Assembly: GCA_014763715.1 (NCBI GenBank)
Contig: JACXUV010000031.1
Location: forward strand, 1 to 58,395
Length of the DNA: 58,395 bases
Direction: 5' to 3'
Source of the DNA: Rhodobacterales bacterium
GTDB lineage: Bacteria; Pseudomonadota; Alphaproteobacteria; Caulobacterales; Hyphomonadaceae
Positions 42,946-51,694 of this stretch are shown piece by piece. Made by a program: the position numbers and the translations under genes. The notes beneath the pieces are model-generated. The model was not told where the DNA came from. It was given only the letters and a program-made list of their open reading frames with translations, and made no database searches. How positions within the stretch are numbered: the first letter of the stretch is position 1; each line of letters begins with the position of its first letter.

Positions 42946-44610
42946 TTATCGGGCGAATTTCTTGAACTTCAGGCGCTTCGGATTGACCGCATCCTCGCCC
43001 AGGCGGCGCTTCTTGTCTTCCAGGTAGGAGGAGAAATCGCCCTCGAACCATTCGACGTGGCTGTCGCCCTCGAAAGCGAGGATGTGCGTGGCCATGCGGT
43101 CGAGGAACCAGCGGTCGTGCGAGATGATGACGGCGCAGCCCGGGAAGTTGTCGAGACCTTCCTCCAGCGCCTGCAGCGTTTCCACGTCGAGGTCGTTGGT
43201 CGGTTCGTCGAGCAGCAGAAGGTTGTGGCTGCCGCGCAGCATCTTGGCGAGGTGGACGCGGTTACGCTCACCGCCGGACAGGATGCCGACCTTCTTCTGC
43301 TGGTCGGTGCCCTTGAAGTTGAAGGCGCCGACATAGGCACGCGACATGACCTGCACGCCGCCGAGGTCGATCACATCCGTGCCGCCGGAGATTTCCTCCC
43401 AGACGTTCTTGTTCGGGTCGAGCTTGTCGCGGCTCTGGTCAACATAGCCGATCTTGACCGTTTCACCGACGCGGAGCGTGCCTGAATCCGGTTTCTCCTG
43501 GCCAAGGATCATCTTGAACAGGGTCGACTTACCGGCACCGTTCGGGCCAATAACGCCAACAATGCCGCCGGGCGGTAGCTTGAAGCTGAGGTCTTCGATC
43601 AGCACGTTCTCGCCGAACGCCTTGTTGAGGCCTTCCGCTTCCAGAACGACACCACCGAGACGTGGGCCAGGTGGGATACGGATCTGCGCGGTCATGACCT
43701 GCTCGCGCTCTGCCTTGGCGGCCATTTCTTCGTAGGCATTGATACGTGCCTTGGATTTCGCCTGACGTGCCTTCTGGCCCGCACGGACCCATTCGAGTTC
43801 CTTCGCCAGAGTGCGCTTGCGGCCGGATTCTTCGCGGGCCTCCTGCTCCATGCGTTTCGCCTTCTGCTCGACCCAGGACGAGTAATTGCCCTGGAAGGGC
43901 ACACCGCGGCCGCGGTCGAGTTCGAGGATCCAGCTGGTGATGTCGTCCAGGAAGTAACGGTCGTGGGTGACGAGGATGACACAGCCTGGGAAGTTGATCA
44001 GGTAGTTCTGAAGCCAAGCGACGGTTTCGGCGTCGAGGTGGTTGGTCGGTTCGTCCATCAGGATCATGTCGGGCTTCGACAGGAGCAGCTGACAGATCGC
44101 GACTCGACGGATCTCACCGCCAGACAGCTTGGTGACGTCCGCGTCGTTCTCCGGGCAGCGCAGGGCGTTCATCGCCATCTCGATCTTGGAATCGATGTCC
44201 CAAGCATCGGCAGCGTCGATTTGCTCCTGAAGGGAAGTCATCTCCTCCATCAGCTCGTCACTGTACTCTTCCCCAAGCCGGCCCGAGATCTCGTTGAATT
44301 TGTCGAGCATCTGCTTTTCAGGACACTGGGCGGCGATGTTGTCGAAGACATTCTTGTCCGGGTCCAGCTTCGGCTCCTGCGGCAGGTAGCCCACCTTCAC
44401 GCCCTCGGCAGCCCAAGCCTCGCCGTTAAACTCCTTGTCCTGCCCGGCCATGATCCGCAACAGTGTGGACTTACCCGAACCGTTGACACCGACCACACCG
44501 ATCTTCGCATCCGGCAGGAAGTTCAGGTGGATGTTTTCAAACACCTTCTTGCCACCGGGATAGACCTTGGTAAGGCCCTGCATGTGGTAAACGTATTGAG
44601 GTCCGGCCAT
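42946..44610 (-). CDS. ettA: Energy-dependent translational throttle protein EttA (ABC-F ATPase)
   Basis: 554 residues with two ABC modules. Walker A sites: GVVGVNGSGKSTLLRI and GVIGPNGAGKSTLFKM; signature/Walker B: LSGGEIRRVAICQLLL with MDEPTNHLD, and LSGGERNRVHLAKMLR with LDEPTNDLD. The arm and linker regions fit EttA (KAKRMEQEAREESGRKRTL, KAKSKARINAYEEMAAK). EttA binds the ribosomal E site and gates the first peptide bond according to ATP/ADP level. No membrane segments. It is transcribed leftward, with the Sel1-repeat gene upstream. Confidence 0.96.
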   Translation of the reverse strand: MAGPQYVYHMQGLTKVYPGGKKVFENIHLNFLPDAKIGVVGVNGSGKSTLLRIMAGQDKEFNGEAWAAEGVKVGYLPQEPKLDPDKNVFDNIAAQCPEKQMLDKFNEISGRLGEEYSDELMEEMTSLQEQIDAADAWDIDSKIEMAMNALRCPENDADVTKLSGGEIRRVAICQLLLSKPDMILMDEPTNHLDAETVAWLQNYLINFPGCVILVTHDRYFLDDITSWILELDRGRGVPFQGNYSSWVEQKAKRMEQEAREESGRKRTLAKELEWVRAGQKARQAKSKARINAYEEMAAKAEREQVMTAQIRIPPGPRLGGVVLEAEGLNKAFGENVLIEDLSFKLPPGGIVGVIGPNGAGKSTLFKMILGQEKPDSGTLRVGETVKIGYVDQSRDKLDPNKNVWEEISGGTDVIDLGGVQVMSRAYVGAFNFKGTDQQKKVGILSGGERNRVHLAKMLRGSHNLLLLDEPTNDLDVETLQALEEGLDNFPGCAVIISHDRWFLDRMATHILAFEGDSHVEWFEGDFSSYLEDKKRRLGEDAVNPKRLKFKKFAR

Positions 44611-44761
44611 GGCGGGAGAATCCTGTATGGGGAGAGATCTATCGCCGCTGAGTGACGCACTCGCCCCATAAAATCAAGCGCGCAGGTGCCTGCGATCCAT
44701 CAAACCAACACTGGTCCACACCGGCAGATTGTGAAGGGCAACCGCCGCAGCTGCCTTGAGA

Positions 44762-45391
44762 TCAGCTTGCCCAACGGGCCGTGCGATTTTGCTCTTCAAT
44801 ACTCATCGCACACTCAAGCCGTCGAAGCTCAGCTGCGGCCTCAGGATTACCGAGACGCTCAGCTTGCCGGAACCAGCGCCAGGCTTTCACCAGATCCTGC
44901 GGGCAGCCATGGCCACCTGCATGGGAAATGCCGAGATTGAAGGCGCAGCGGCTGTTTCCGAGGGCAGCCCCGCGGCTCCACCAGCTACGCGCAGCCGCAG
45001 GGTCCGCATGCCCTCCCCGCCCAGACATCAGCATGAGGCCAAGATACGTGATCGCATCCGCCTCATCCTGCTGTGCAGCGCGCAGGAACAGAAAACGGGC
45101 CCGGCGTTCATTCTTCGGACCACCAAGCCCGTGAAAGCACATGAAACCCATATTAAACAGGCCAGTAGGAAGCCCGGCACTGGCCGCCTGATCGTAATAT
45201 GCTCGCGCAGCGACCAGATCCTGACGCACACCTCGACCGGCATGGAGCATGGCACCGTAATTGTTGGCAGCAGCAATATGACCGGCGTCAGCAGCGCGGC
45301 GCATGAGATCAGCACCACGAAGGAGTGCGTTGCCGCCCCGGCCCGAGGCGACGAGGGTAATTGCTTCCTGAAACAAGCCCACCCCATTCAT
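44762..45391 (-). CDS. Sel1-like repeat protein
   Basis: About 209 residues built of four to five Sel1 repeats of about 36 residues, each with the A..YG...G.GV..D...A..Y pattern: AANNYGAMLHAGRGVRQDLV, GLFNMGFMCFHGLGGPKNER, AITYLGLMLMSGRGGHADPA and CAFNLGISHAGGHGCPQDLV. There is no signal peptide, so it is probably cytoplasmic. Sel1 proteins are adaptors in stress, cell-wall or secretion pathways. The GAGG sequence suits the ATG at 45391; GTG 45403 and ATG 45394 are alternatives. A strong hairpin sits about 70 bp upstream. Confidence 0.87.
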   Translation of the reverse strand: MNGVGLFQEAITLVASGRGGNALLRGADLMRRAADAGHIAAANNYGAMLHAGRGVRQDLVAARAYYDQAASAGLPTGLFNMGFMCFHGLGGPKNERRARFLFLRAAQQDEADAITYLGLMLMSGRGGHADPAAARSWWSRGAALGNSRCAFNLGISHAGGHGCPQDLVKAWRWFRQAERLGNPEAAAELRRLECAMSIEEQNRTARWAS

Positions 45392-45459
45392 CATGAGCCT
45401 CACTTTATTGTGAGGTCATGACTTGGCTAGGGGGGGAACGCAGTCTGTGTAGAAAAATA

Positions 45460-45483
45460 TGCACGCCGCCATTTTGGCGTGCA
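45460..45483. promoter_or_regulatory. Perfect 8-bp inverted repeat in the Sel1/DPP-IV divergent region
   Basis: TGCACGCC-GCCATTTT-GGCGTGCA; on the minus strand the hairpin is followed by TATTTTTC, resembling an intrinsic terminator in the leader of the Sel1-repeat gene. It could instead be an operator for the divergent promoters. There is no leftward gene upstream that would need termination. Confidence 0.5.
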
Positions 45484-45527
45484 CGAACAGATGACAATTG
45501 CCCGGCCCAACGGTTAGTTTCCCGGCC

Positions 45528-47831
45528 ATGAAACGTACAGTTTATACCCTGTTTACCGTCCTAGCGGCCACCCTGCTGCCCTCCTCCCAAGCCCATGCTC
45601 AAATACTGCAAAATAATTTGGAGACCGGAATTTTGACTGACGCGCCAGACGCCCTGCCGCTCGAACGCCTTTACGCCTCGCCTTCCTTGTCCGGACCGGT
45701 CGCCCGGATGGTCAAATACTCTCCTGACGGAATGCGCGTGACCTTCCTCAAATCGCGGCTTGACGAGCAAAACAGGTTCGATCTTTGGCAATATGACGTG
45801 GCGACAGGACAGCAGAGCATGCTGGTCGACTCCCGGCTGCTGGAACCTGGGAATGTCGAACTGTCGGAAGAGGAAAAGGCGCTACGTGAGCGCAAGCGTA
45901 TCGCGGGTTCCGCCGGCATCGTGGACTACAGCTGGGGCACTGCCGACACGATCCTTGTGCCACTTGGCGGTGACCTGCATCTCATTACACTGACCAATAA
46001 CGGCCCTGTCGCGGCACAGCTGACGAACACGGATGCGTTCGAATACGACGCCCGCATTTCTCCGAGCGGCACCTATGTCAGCTTCGTGCGCAACGGCGCG
46101 GTATATGCCATTGATATATCAAACGGGACGGAAACCCGCCTAACCCCGGAAGCCGATCTTGCTCGCGGCATCAGCTATGGCGTCTCGGAATTCGTCGCGC
46201 AGGAAGAAATGAGCCGCTACACGGGTTATTGGTGGAGCCCGGATGAGCGCTATGTCGCCTTTACCGAAGTCAACGAAAGCAAGGTGGATATAATCCCCCG
46301 CTTCGACATTCAGGCCGACACGGTCACTGTCGTCGAACAACGCTATCCTCGCGCTGGCCGCCCGAATGCCTCGGTCGCTCTTTATGTGAATGACCTGAAA
46401 AACGGACGCACTGATCGCATCTACGAGACAGGCCCCGACACCTATCTCGCCCGTGTGAACTGGACGAGTAACAGCCTGTGGTTCCAGACGGTAAACCGCG
46501 ACCAGACCGAGATCCGTTATAACCGCTCAGACTCCCTGCCCTGGCGCACCTGGTCCCCATACACCGAGCACAACGACACATGGGTAAACCTGTCCACGGA
46601 CTTTCGTGAGCTGTCAGACGGCCGCCTTCTTCTGACAACGGAGGAAGGCGGCATGCGGCATGCGGTCAGCATTCCGTCCGCCGGGCATGGAGACGTAACC
46701 GTTATGACGCCAGAAGACCAGGTACTCGACTCGATTGAAGCCATCTCCCCGGATGGAAGCACCCTCTACTATTCCGGCTATGCCGATACGGTGCTTGAGC
46801 GCCACCTTTATAGTGTCCCGATTGACGCTCCTGCGAATACCCACCCCATACGCATCACGGAAGCAGGCAAGTTCTGGGACGTTACCATCAGTCCGAATGG
46901 ACAGAGCTTTGTCGGCACATCCTCCTGCCCCGGACAGCCACCCCAGACAGGCCTCTACAATATCGACGGTTCCCTGATCGGCTGGATCGAGGAGAATGCG
47001 CTGAATAGCCAGCATCCCTATGCCCCCTACGCCAAGGGCCATGTCGTCCCTGAGTTCGGCACCCTGAAAGCGGAAGATGGCCAGGATCTCCATTACTCCA
47101 TCCTGAAGCCGCCCCACTTCGATGCCTCACGAAAATATCCTGTGATAATAGAGGTCTACGGCGGCCCCCATGCCCAGATGGTGAAACGCGCCTGGGGCAG
47201 CCTGTCTGACCAGTTCCTTGCCCGCCAGGGCTACATCGTCTTCCGTCTGGACAATCGCGGCAGCGACAATCGCGGCCGGAAGTTCGAAGATGTCATCTAT
47301 CGCCGCACGGGTGGGCCGGAAGTTCACGACCAGTTGGCTGGCGTCGACTGGCTCAAGACCCAGCCCTATGTCGATGGCGAACACATCGCGATCCAGGGCT
47401 GGTCCTATGGCGGCTACATGACGCTGATGACCGTTCTTCAAGCTCCCGAAGGCACATTCGCAGCCGCAGCAGCCGGCGCGCCGGTCACCGACTGGCGTCT
47501 ATACGATACATTCTACACGGAGCGTTATATGGATACGCCGGAAGACAATTCGGACGGCTATGAAGCATCCAGCGTGTTTCCCTACACAGGCAACCTCACC
47601 ACACCGCTGCTCCTGATGCATGGTATGGCCGACGACAATGTCACCTTCGACAACACGACCCGCCTGATGGCTACGTTGCAGGAACAAGGCAAGAAATTCG
47701 AACTGATGACCTATCCCGGCCAGCGGCATGGCATACGTGGGGAAGCACTGCAGACTCATTTGATGACGACACGAATGGACTTCCTTGACCGCCACCTGAA
47801 AACACCTGCCAGCACCACTTTCGCAGAATAG
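45528..47831 (+). CDS. Dipeptidyl peptidase IV-family (S9B) serine peptidase
   Basis: 767 residues. Signal peptide LFTVLAATLLPSSQAHAQ, so exported. An N-terminal beta-propeller domain with repeats such as DALPLERLYASPSLSG and YSWGTADTILVPLGGD is followed by the alpha/beta hydrolase domain. Triad: Ser626 in GWSYGGYM, Asp702 in HGMADDNVTF and His734 in GQRHGIRG; the spacing is close to that of human DPP-IV (630/708/740). EE motif EFVAQEEMSRYTGYWWSPDE for the substrate N-terminus is present. It cleaves X-Pro or X-Ala dipeptides from peptides in the periplasm. The ATG at 45528 starts the signal peptide; the frame extends upstream. A small membrane protein gene follows 8 bp later. Confidence 0.94.
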   Translation: MKRTVYTLFTVLAATLLPSSQAHAQILQNNLETGILTDAPDALPLERLYASPSLSGPVARMVKYSPDGMRVTFLKSRLDEQNRFDLWQYDVATGQQSMLVDSRLLEPGNVELSEEEKALRERKRIAGSAGIVDYSWGTADTILVPLGGDLHLITLTNNGPVAAQLTNTDAFEYDARISPSGTYVSFVRNGAVYAIDISNGTETRLTPEADLARGISYGVSEFVAQEEMSRYTGYWWSPDERYVAFTEVNESKVDIIPRFDIQADTVTVVEQRYPRAGRPNASVALYVNDLKNGRTDRIYETGPDTYLARVNWTSNSLWFQTVNRDQTEIRYNRSDSLPWRTWSPYTEHNDTWVNLSTDFRELSDGRLLLTTEEGGMRHAVSIPSAGHGDVTVMTPEDQVLDSIEAISPDGSTLYYSGYADTVLERHLYSVPIDAPANTHPIRITEAGKFWDVTISPNGQSFVGTSSCPGQPPQTGLYNIDGSLIGWIEENALNSQHPYAPYAKGHVVPEFGTLKAEDGQDLHYSILKPPHFDASRKYPVIIEVYGGPHAQMVKRAWGSLSDQFLARQGYIVFRLDNRGSDNRGRKFEDVIYRRTGGPEVHDQLAGVDWLKTQPYVDGEHIAIQGWSYGGYMTLMTVLQAPEGTFAAAAAGAPVTDWRLYDTFYTERYMDTPEDNSDGYEASSVFPYTGNLTTPLLLMHGMADDNVTFDNTTRLMATLQEQGKKFELMTYPGQRHGIRGEALQTHLMTTRMDFLDRHLKTPASTTFAE

Positions 47832-47839
47832 GACAGCCC

Positions 47840-48061
47840 ATGTTTGAATTTCTCGACAAGGTTCCACTGAACCTCGCCATCATCGGCTGCCTGACACTCG
47901 GGCTCGCCCCCTTCCTCCCAGAACCACACATCTGGGAAAAACTGAAAATGCTGGCAGGCGGCACATTGCAGAAGCCCGTAGACATCTTCGACCTGTGCCT
48001 ACACGCCCTGCCCTGGCTTCTACTCCTGGCGAAGCTTGCCCGAATGGCTACGGTGAAATGA
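47840..48061 (+). CDS. Small conserved membrane protein, function unknown
   Basis: 73 residues with two hydrophobic helices (LAIIGCLTLGLAPFLPEPH and DLCLHALPWLLLLAKLAR) separated by a short amphipathic loop containing KLKMLAGGT. I recall related small proteins in other bacteria, sometimes labelled RND transporter without evidence. It is tightly packed between the peptidase (8 bp) and the Nudix hydrolase (next start two bases after its stop), so it is translated in the same operon. Its function is unknown. Confidence 0.8.
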   Translation: MFEFLDKVPLNLAIIGCLTLGLAPFLPEPHIWEKLKMLAGGTLQKPVDIFDLCLHALPWLLLLAKLARMATVK

Positions 48062-48062
48062 G

Positions 48063-48632
48063 ATGAAACCATGGACCATTCTTTCATCCAGACAGGTGAT
48101 GCGGGACCGCTTCATGGGCCTTCGCACAGACCGGTGCATCCGTGAGGACGGCCACATTGTTGAAGCCTACCACGTGACAGAACTGACTGACTGGGTGACC
48201 GTAATTCCGCTCACGGATGCGGGAAATGTCATACTGGTCAGGGAGTACAGGCATGCCGCAGGTGTCTTCACACTCGGCTTGCCGGGTGGCGTGTCGGATC
48301 CTGGCGAATTGGACTGGCCTGCGGTCGGTGCCCGTGAGCTGCGTGAAGAGACGGGATACACGCCGCGCGAAATGCACCATGTCGGCACGTGCTATCCAAA
48401 CCCGGCAACCCAGAACAACCGGCTTCACTATTATCTCGCTCTGGGCTGCACCCTGACTGCACCTCAGGACCTCGACCCGAACGAAGAGATTGAGGTCCTT
48501 GAAATGCCGTATACCGAATTTCTGGACTATGGCGCCCTGGAGGTGCAGCATGCGCTGCACGCTGCGGCCCTGTTCTACGCTGAGCGCCATTTCATGCGTC
48601 ATCCGGAACTGCGACCGAGCAGCAAGCCATAG
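48063..48632 (+). CDS. Nudix hydrolase
   Basis: 189 residues. The Nudix signature occurs as GVSDPGELDWPAVGARELRE followed by ETGY. It has one residue more than the standard GX5EX7REUXEEXGU between the first Glu and RE. Flanking residues (TVIPLTDAGNVILVREYRHA before, HYYLALGCTLTAPQDLDPNE after) resemble ADP-ribose or GDP-sugar pyrophosphatases. It would hydrolyse a nucleoside diphosphate linked to another group. It starts two bases after the small membrane protein stop and 12 bp before the DUF1330 gene. Confidence 0.9.
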   Translation: MKPWTILSSRQVMRDRFMGLRTDRCIREDGHIVEAYHVTELTDWVTVIPLTDAGNVILVREYRHAAGVFTLGLPGGVSDPGELDWPAVGARELREETGYTPREMHHVGTCYPNPATQNNRLHYYLALGCTLTAPQDLDPNEEIEVLEMPYTEFLDYGALEVQHALHAAALFYAERHFMRHPELRPSSKP

Positions 48633-48644
48633 AGAGGACACGCC

Positions 48645-49070
48645 ATGCCAGCCTTCCAGCCAACTGCCGACCAGTTCCGTGCTTTCCGGGATGATCCGTT
48701 CGACGGCCCTATCGCCCAGGTGAACATTCTCAAGTTCCGCGTCAAAGCGGAATACCAACCTGAAGACCCGGAACATGGCGCGGATGAACCGGGCAGCATG
48801 GCTTACCAGCGCTATGCGGACGCTTTCGGTGTGGCCGCAGCGGAGGTCGGCGGGAAGTGCCTGCTGATGGGGGCGGTCGAGCGCTATTTCATCGGCAATG
48901 GCGATTGGGATGCTGTCATGGTGATGTTCTTTCCAAACCGGCAAGCCTTCATCGCCACGCTCAATCATCCGGACTACAAAGCCATGAGCCGTCATCGGGA
49001 TGCCGGCCTGCTTTGCCAGGAATTGCTGACCACACGTCCAGTCCGTGCCGAGGGCATTCTCGGAAAGTAG
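48645..49070 (+). CDS. DUF1330 family protein (ferredoxin-like fold)
   Basis: 141 residues. DUF1330 pattern: PIAQVNILKFRVKAEYQ at the start of the domain, MAYQRYADAFGVAAAEVGGK, and WDAVMVMFFPNRQAFIATLN then NHPDYKAMSRHRDAGL. The family is a dimeric alpha+beta barrel of unknown activity. AGAGAGGA-like sequence precedes the ATG. It is the last gene of the peptidase operon; no clear terminator was found. Confidence 0.88.
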   Translation: MPAFQPTADQFRAFRDDPFDGPIAQVNILKFRVKAEYQPEDPEHGADEPGSMAYQRYADAFGVAAAEVGGKCLLMGAVERYFIGNGDWDAVMVMFFPNRQAFIATLNHPDYKAMSRHRDAGLLCQELLTTRPVRAEGILGK

Positions 49071-49275
49071 AGCGCGGTCTATCCCGGCTTCCCGATATGA
49101 AAGGTTGCCTCAGCACCGGGCAGCCCCCTTGTCGCGCCTTGTACTCAGTTGCTCTCAAGGCATGAAGTGAGGCGAAAAAGGCCCTCACAGAACCCACAAT
49201 TCGCCTGAGACGTGCAATCTTGTGGCTTCATTAACACGGCGGTGGGATTCTCATGGTTAAACAAGGGACAGTTCG

Positions 49276-49303
49276 GTGACACTCCCATCTCCTCTGGTAT
49301 AGT
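49276..49303 (+). promoter_or_regulatory. Sigma-70-type promoter for the carboxylesterase gene
   Basis: GTGACA (49276-49281) and TATAGT (49298-49303) with a 16-bp spacer read towards the carboxylesterase start at 49334. Each box differs from consensus by one base. A transcript would begin near 49310. Confidence 0.5.
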
Positions 49304-49333
49304 GATGACACGGTGTGGGGCCGGGTAGATTAC

Positions 49334-51100
49334 ATGAAGCGCCTTAGTATTATTCTGTTTTTTCTGCTGATCGCAGCAGGCGTGTGGGGGTGGTTAAAAT
49401 ACACCGCCCCGGCAAAGCCGCTTGCTTTGGCTGAACCCCTCAGAATTAACCAGGGTCTCGTGCTTGGCGGCATCGACGCAAGCAATTCCGATATTCAGGT
49501 CTACAATGGCATTCCCTATGCCACAGCCCGGCGCTGGGCGGCGCCGACGGCCCCGACGCAATGGGGCGCCATGCCCCGTGATGTGCGCACTTTCGGCCCG
49601 GAATGCCTGCAATCCCGAAAAGGGATGAGCGGCTTTGTCGACCGGATCTTCGAAGGGGCTGGCATGCCCTCGTGGAAGCGTTTCGCCGCCAAGAAATACA
49701 TGGCGGCCATGCCCACACCGGCTGAAGCCGAAGACTGCCTCTTCATCAATGTCCGCACGTCCAATGTGGGTGGTCAGGCGCTTCTGCCCGTTATGGTCTG
49801 GATCCATGGCGGCTCGCATCAGGCGGGCGCCGGATCGACAGAGATCTACCAGGCCAATGCGCTGGTCGAGAATGGCGTCGTGCTGGTCACCTTCAATTAC
49901 CGGCTCGGCCCGTTCGGATACCTTGCCCACCCGGCTCTCACCGAAGAAGCCGGCACATCCGGCAATTATGGCCTGCTGGATCAGGTCGCTGCGCTGCGCT
50001 GGGTACGCGACAATATCCGTTCCTTCGGTGGCGATCCCAACAATGTCACCATCTTTGGCGAGAGCGCGGGCGCTCAATCCATCAGTGAGCTGATGGCGAC
50101 GCCGCTGGCAGATGGCCTGTATCACAAGGCCATCCTGGAAAGCGGCACCAGCAGTTACAATGCAAACTACCTGTCAGACGCGCCCCTGCCTGGATCCCGC
50201 AGCGCTGAGTCCGCCGGGGAGGAATTCCTCAGCACGTTTGCCGGAAAGGCCGCCACGGCAGCCGACCTGCGGGCTATTCCGGCCGCCTCCATCATCACTC
50301 GAACAGAACAGCGTCCGGATCTGGTCAGCTCTTTCCTTCCCAATGTCGACGGCAAAGTCCTGCCGCACACCATTGGCGCCACCATCCGGTCCGGTGATGC
50401 GCCGAAAGTGCCGGTCCTGGCGGGTTACAATGCCGATGAAGGCAGCCTGTTCTATCGCGCCTTCCAGTCACCGACCGTGCTTGCCTACAACATGACCGGC
50501 AGTTTCGAGGAACGCGAACAGAAGCTGGCAGAGGTCTTCGGAGAAAACCCGGCCAAGGCGCTGCAGGCCCTTTACGGCATGGACAAGCCGGAAACCTGGG
50601 ACGCAGGCGCAACCGACATGCTGGGCGACGACATGTTCGGCGTCCACATGCGTTTCCTGGGTAAAGCCAACGCGACGGCGGGCAATCCGACCTGGATGTA
50701 TTTCTTCACGCGTGCGACGCCTGACCGGTCACAAACAATCGGCGCATATCACGGATCGGAAATCCCCTTCGTCTTCGGCTCCTCCTTCCCGCTTCTGCCC
50801 ATGTCCGACAAGGACGAGAAACTTGCCGAAGCGATGCAGGCCTACTGGACCAATTTCGCCCGGACGGGAGACCCGAACGGCCCCGGTCTTCCGGATTGGC
50901 CAGCCTACGACCCGAACGAGGACGAATGGCAGGTGCTGGACCATGAGATCCTGACCGTCGCTGGTGTTCGCGCCCGCAAGCTCGACATTCTGGAAGAGCA
51001 CCTGATCGACCGTATCGACGCCGTCACCCGCGCCACCTCCATGGAAGCGCCCTATGAAGCGACACTGATGACGACCGTGCCGAAATCAGGCGACGAGTAG
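49334..51100 (+). CDS. Type-B carboxylesterase (para-nitrobenzyl esterase-like)
   Basis: 588 residues. An N-terminal hydrophobic segment (LSIILFFLLIAAGVWGWLKY) is a signal anchor. The alpha/beta hydrolase triad is Ser244 in FGESAGAQS, Glu369 in AGYNADEGSLF and His473 in GAYHGSEIPFVF, and the oxyanion loop is WIHGGSHQAG. The family hydrolyses carboxylic esters, including lipids, carbamates and xenobiotics; the substrate is not readable. The ATG at 49334 is preferred over a GTG at 49313. The 3' end overlaps the convergent msrC gene by 15 bp. Confidence 0.93.
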   Translation: MKRLSIILFFLLIAAGVWGWLKYTAPAKPLALAEPLRINQGLVLGGIDASNSDIQVYNGIPYATARRWAAPTAPTQWGAMPRDVRTFGPECLQSRKGMSGFVDRIFEGAGMPSWKRFAAKKYMAAMPTPAEAEDCLFINVRTSNVGGQALLPVMVWIHGGSHQAGAGSTEIYQANALVENGVVLVTFNYRLGPFGYLAHPALTEEAGTSGNYGLLDQVAALRWVRDNIRSFGGDPNNVTIFGESAGAQSISELMATPLADGLYHKAILESGTSSYNANYLSDAPLPGSRSAESAGEEFLSTFAGKAATAADLRAIPAASIITRTEQRPDLVSSFLPNVDGKVLPHTIGATIRSGDAPKVPVLAGYNADEGSLFYRAFQSPTVLAYNMTGSFEEREQKLAEVFGENPAKALQALYGMDKPETWDAGATDMLGDDMFGVHMRFLGKANATAGNPTWMYFFTRATPDRSQTIGAYHGSEIPFVFGSSFPLLPMSDKDEKLAEAMQAYWTNFARTGDPNGPGLPDWPAYDPNEDEWQVLDHEILTVAGVRARKLDILEEHLIDRIDAVTRATSMEAPYEATLMTTVPKSGDE

Positions 51101-51553
51101 GATCTCGCAAATAGCCGCAAGCCCTTCGCGGTCGATGTCATCGAAAGCATCCGGTTCTGTCGAGTCGACATCCAGCACAGCGGCGAGTTTGCCCTCTCCG
51201 TCGAACACCGGCAGCACGATCTCAGAATTGGTCGCAGAATCGCAGGCGATATGACCGGGGAAGGCATGCACGTCCGGCACGATGATCGGCTCTTCCGTCG
51301 CCGCGACATGACCGCAAACACCTTTGCCGAACGGAATACGCAGGCAACCAAGTGTGCCCTGGTAAGGCCCGACGACCAGTTCCCGCTCCTTCAGCGGGTC
51401 CACCACATAAAAGCCGGTCCAGAAAAAGCGGGGCCGGAAAGCCTGTGCCAGCAGGCAGCTGGCCGTCGCATAGCGGGCCGTAACAGAGGTCTCACCCGCG
51501 ACAACGCTTTCAATTTCCGCTTTCAGGTCGCGATAGACCGCCGCCTTGTCCAT
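51086..51553 (-). CDS. msrC: Free methionine-(R)-sulfoxide reductase (GAF domain, fRMsr)
   Basis: 155 residues, a single GAF domain. Three cysteines lie at 70, 80 and 104 (GTLGCLRIPF, GKGVCGHVAA, HIACDSATNS). Their spacing of 10 and 24 is the same as that of the catalytic cysteines of E. coli MsrC (84, 94, 118). The enzyme reduces free methionine-R-sulfoxide with thioredoxin. The ATG at 51553 has GAGG seven bases upstream; the much longer frame to 52489 is antisense to the DUF4129 gene. Link to the MetH operon is thematic only. Confidence 0.93.
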   Translation of the reverse strand: MDKAAVYRDLKAEIESVVAGETSVTARYATASCLLAQAFRPRFFWTGFYVVDPLKERELVVGPYQGTLGCLRIPFGKGVCGHVAATEEPIIVPDVHAFPGHIACDSATNSEIVLPVFDGEGKLAAVLDVDSTEPDAFDDIDREGLAAICEILLVA

Positions 51554-51694
51554 GGTTCGCCTCATATCTGCCTTGGCCGCGCTATATCGGTGTCGCTGAC
51601 ACGCTTCGCAATAGGGCGTTGATGGCTGGTGCGACCTCTGAAATAGTCGTTGCGGGAAGACTGGCGATCTGGTTGCCAGAAGAAGGAGTATCCG

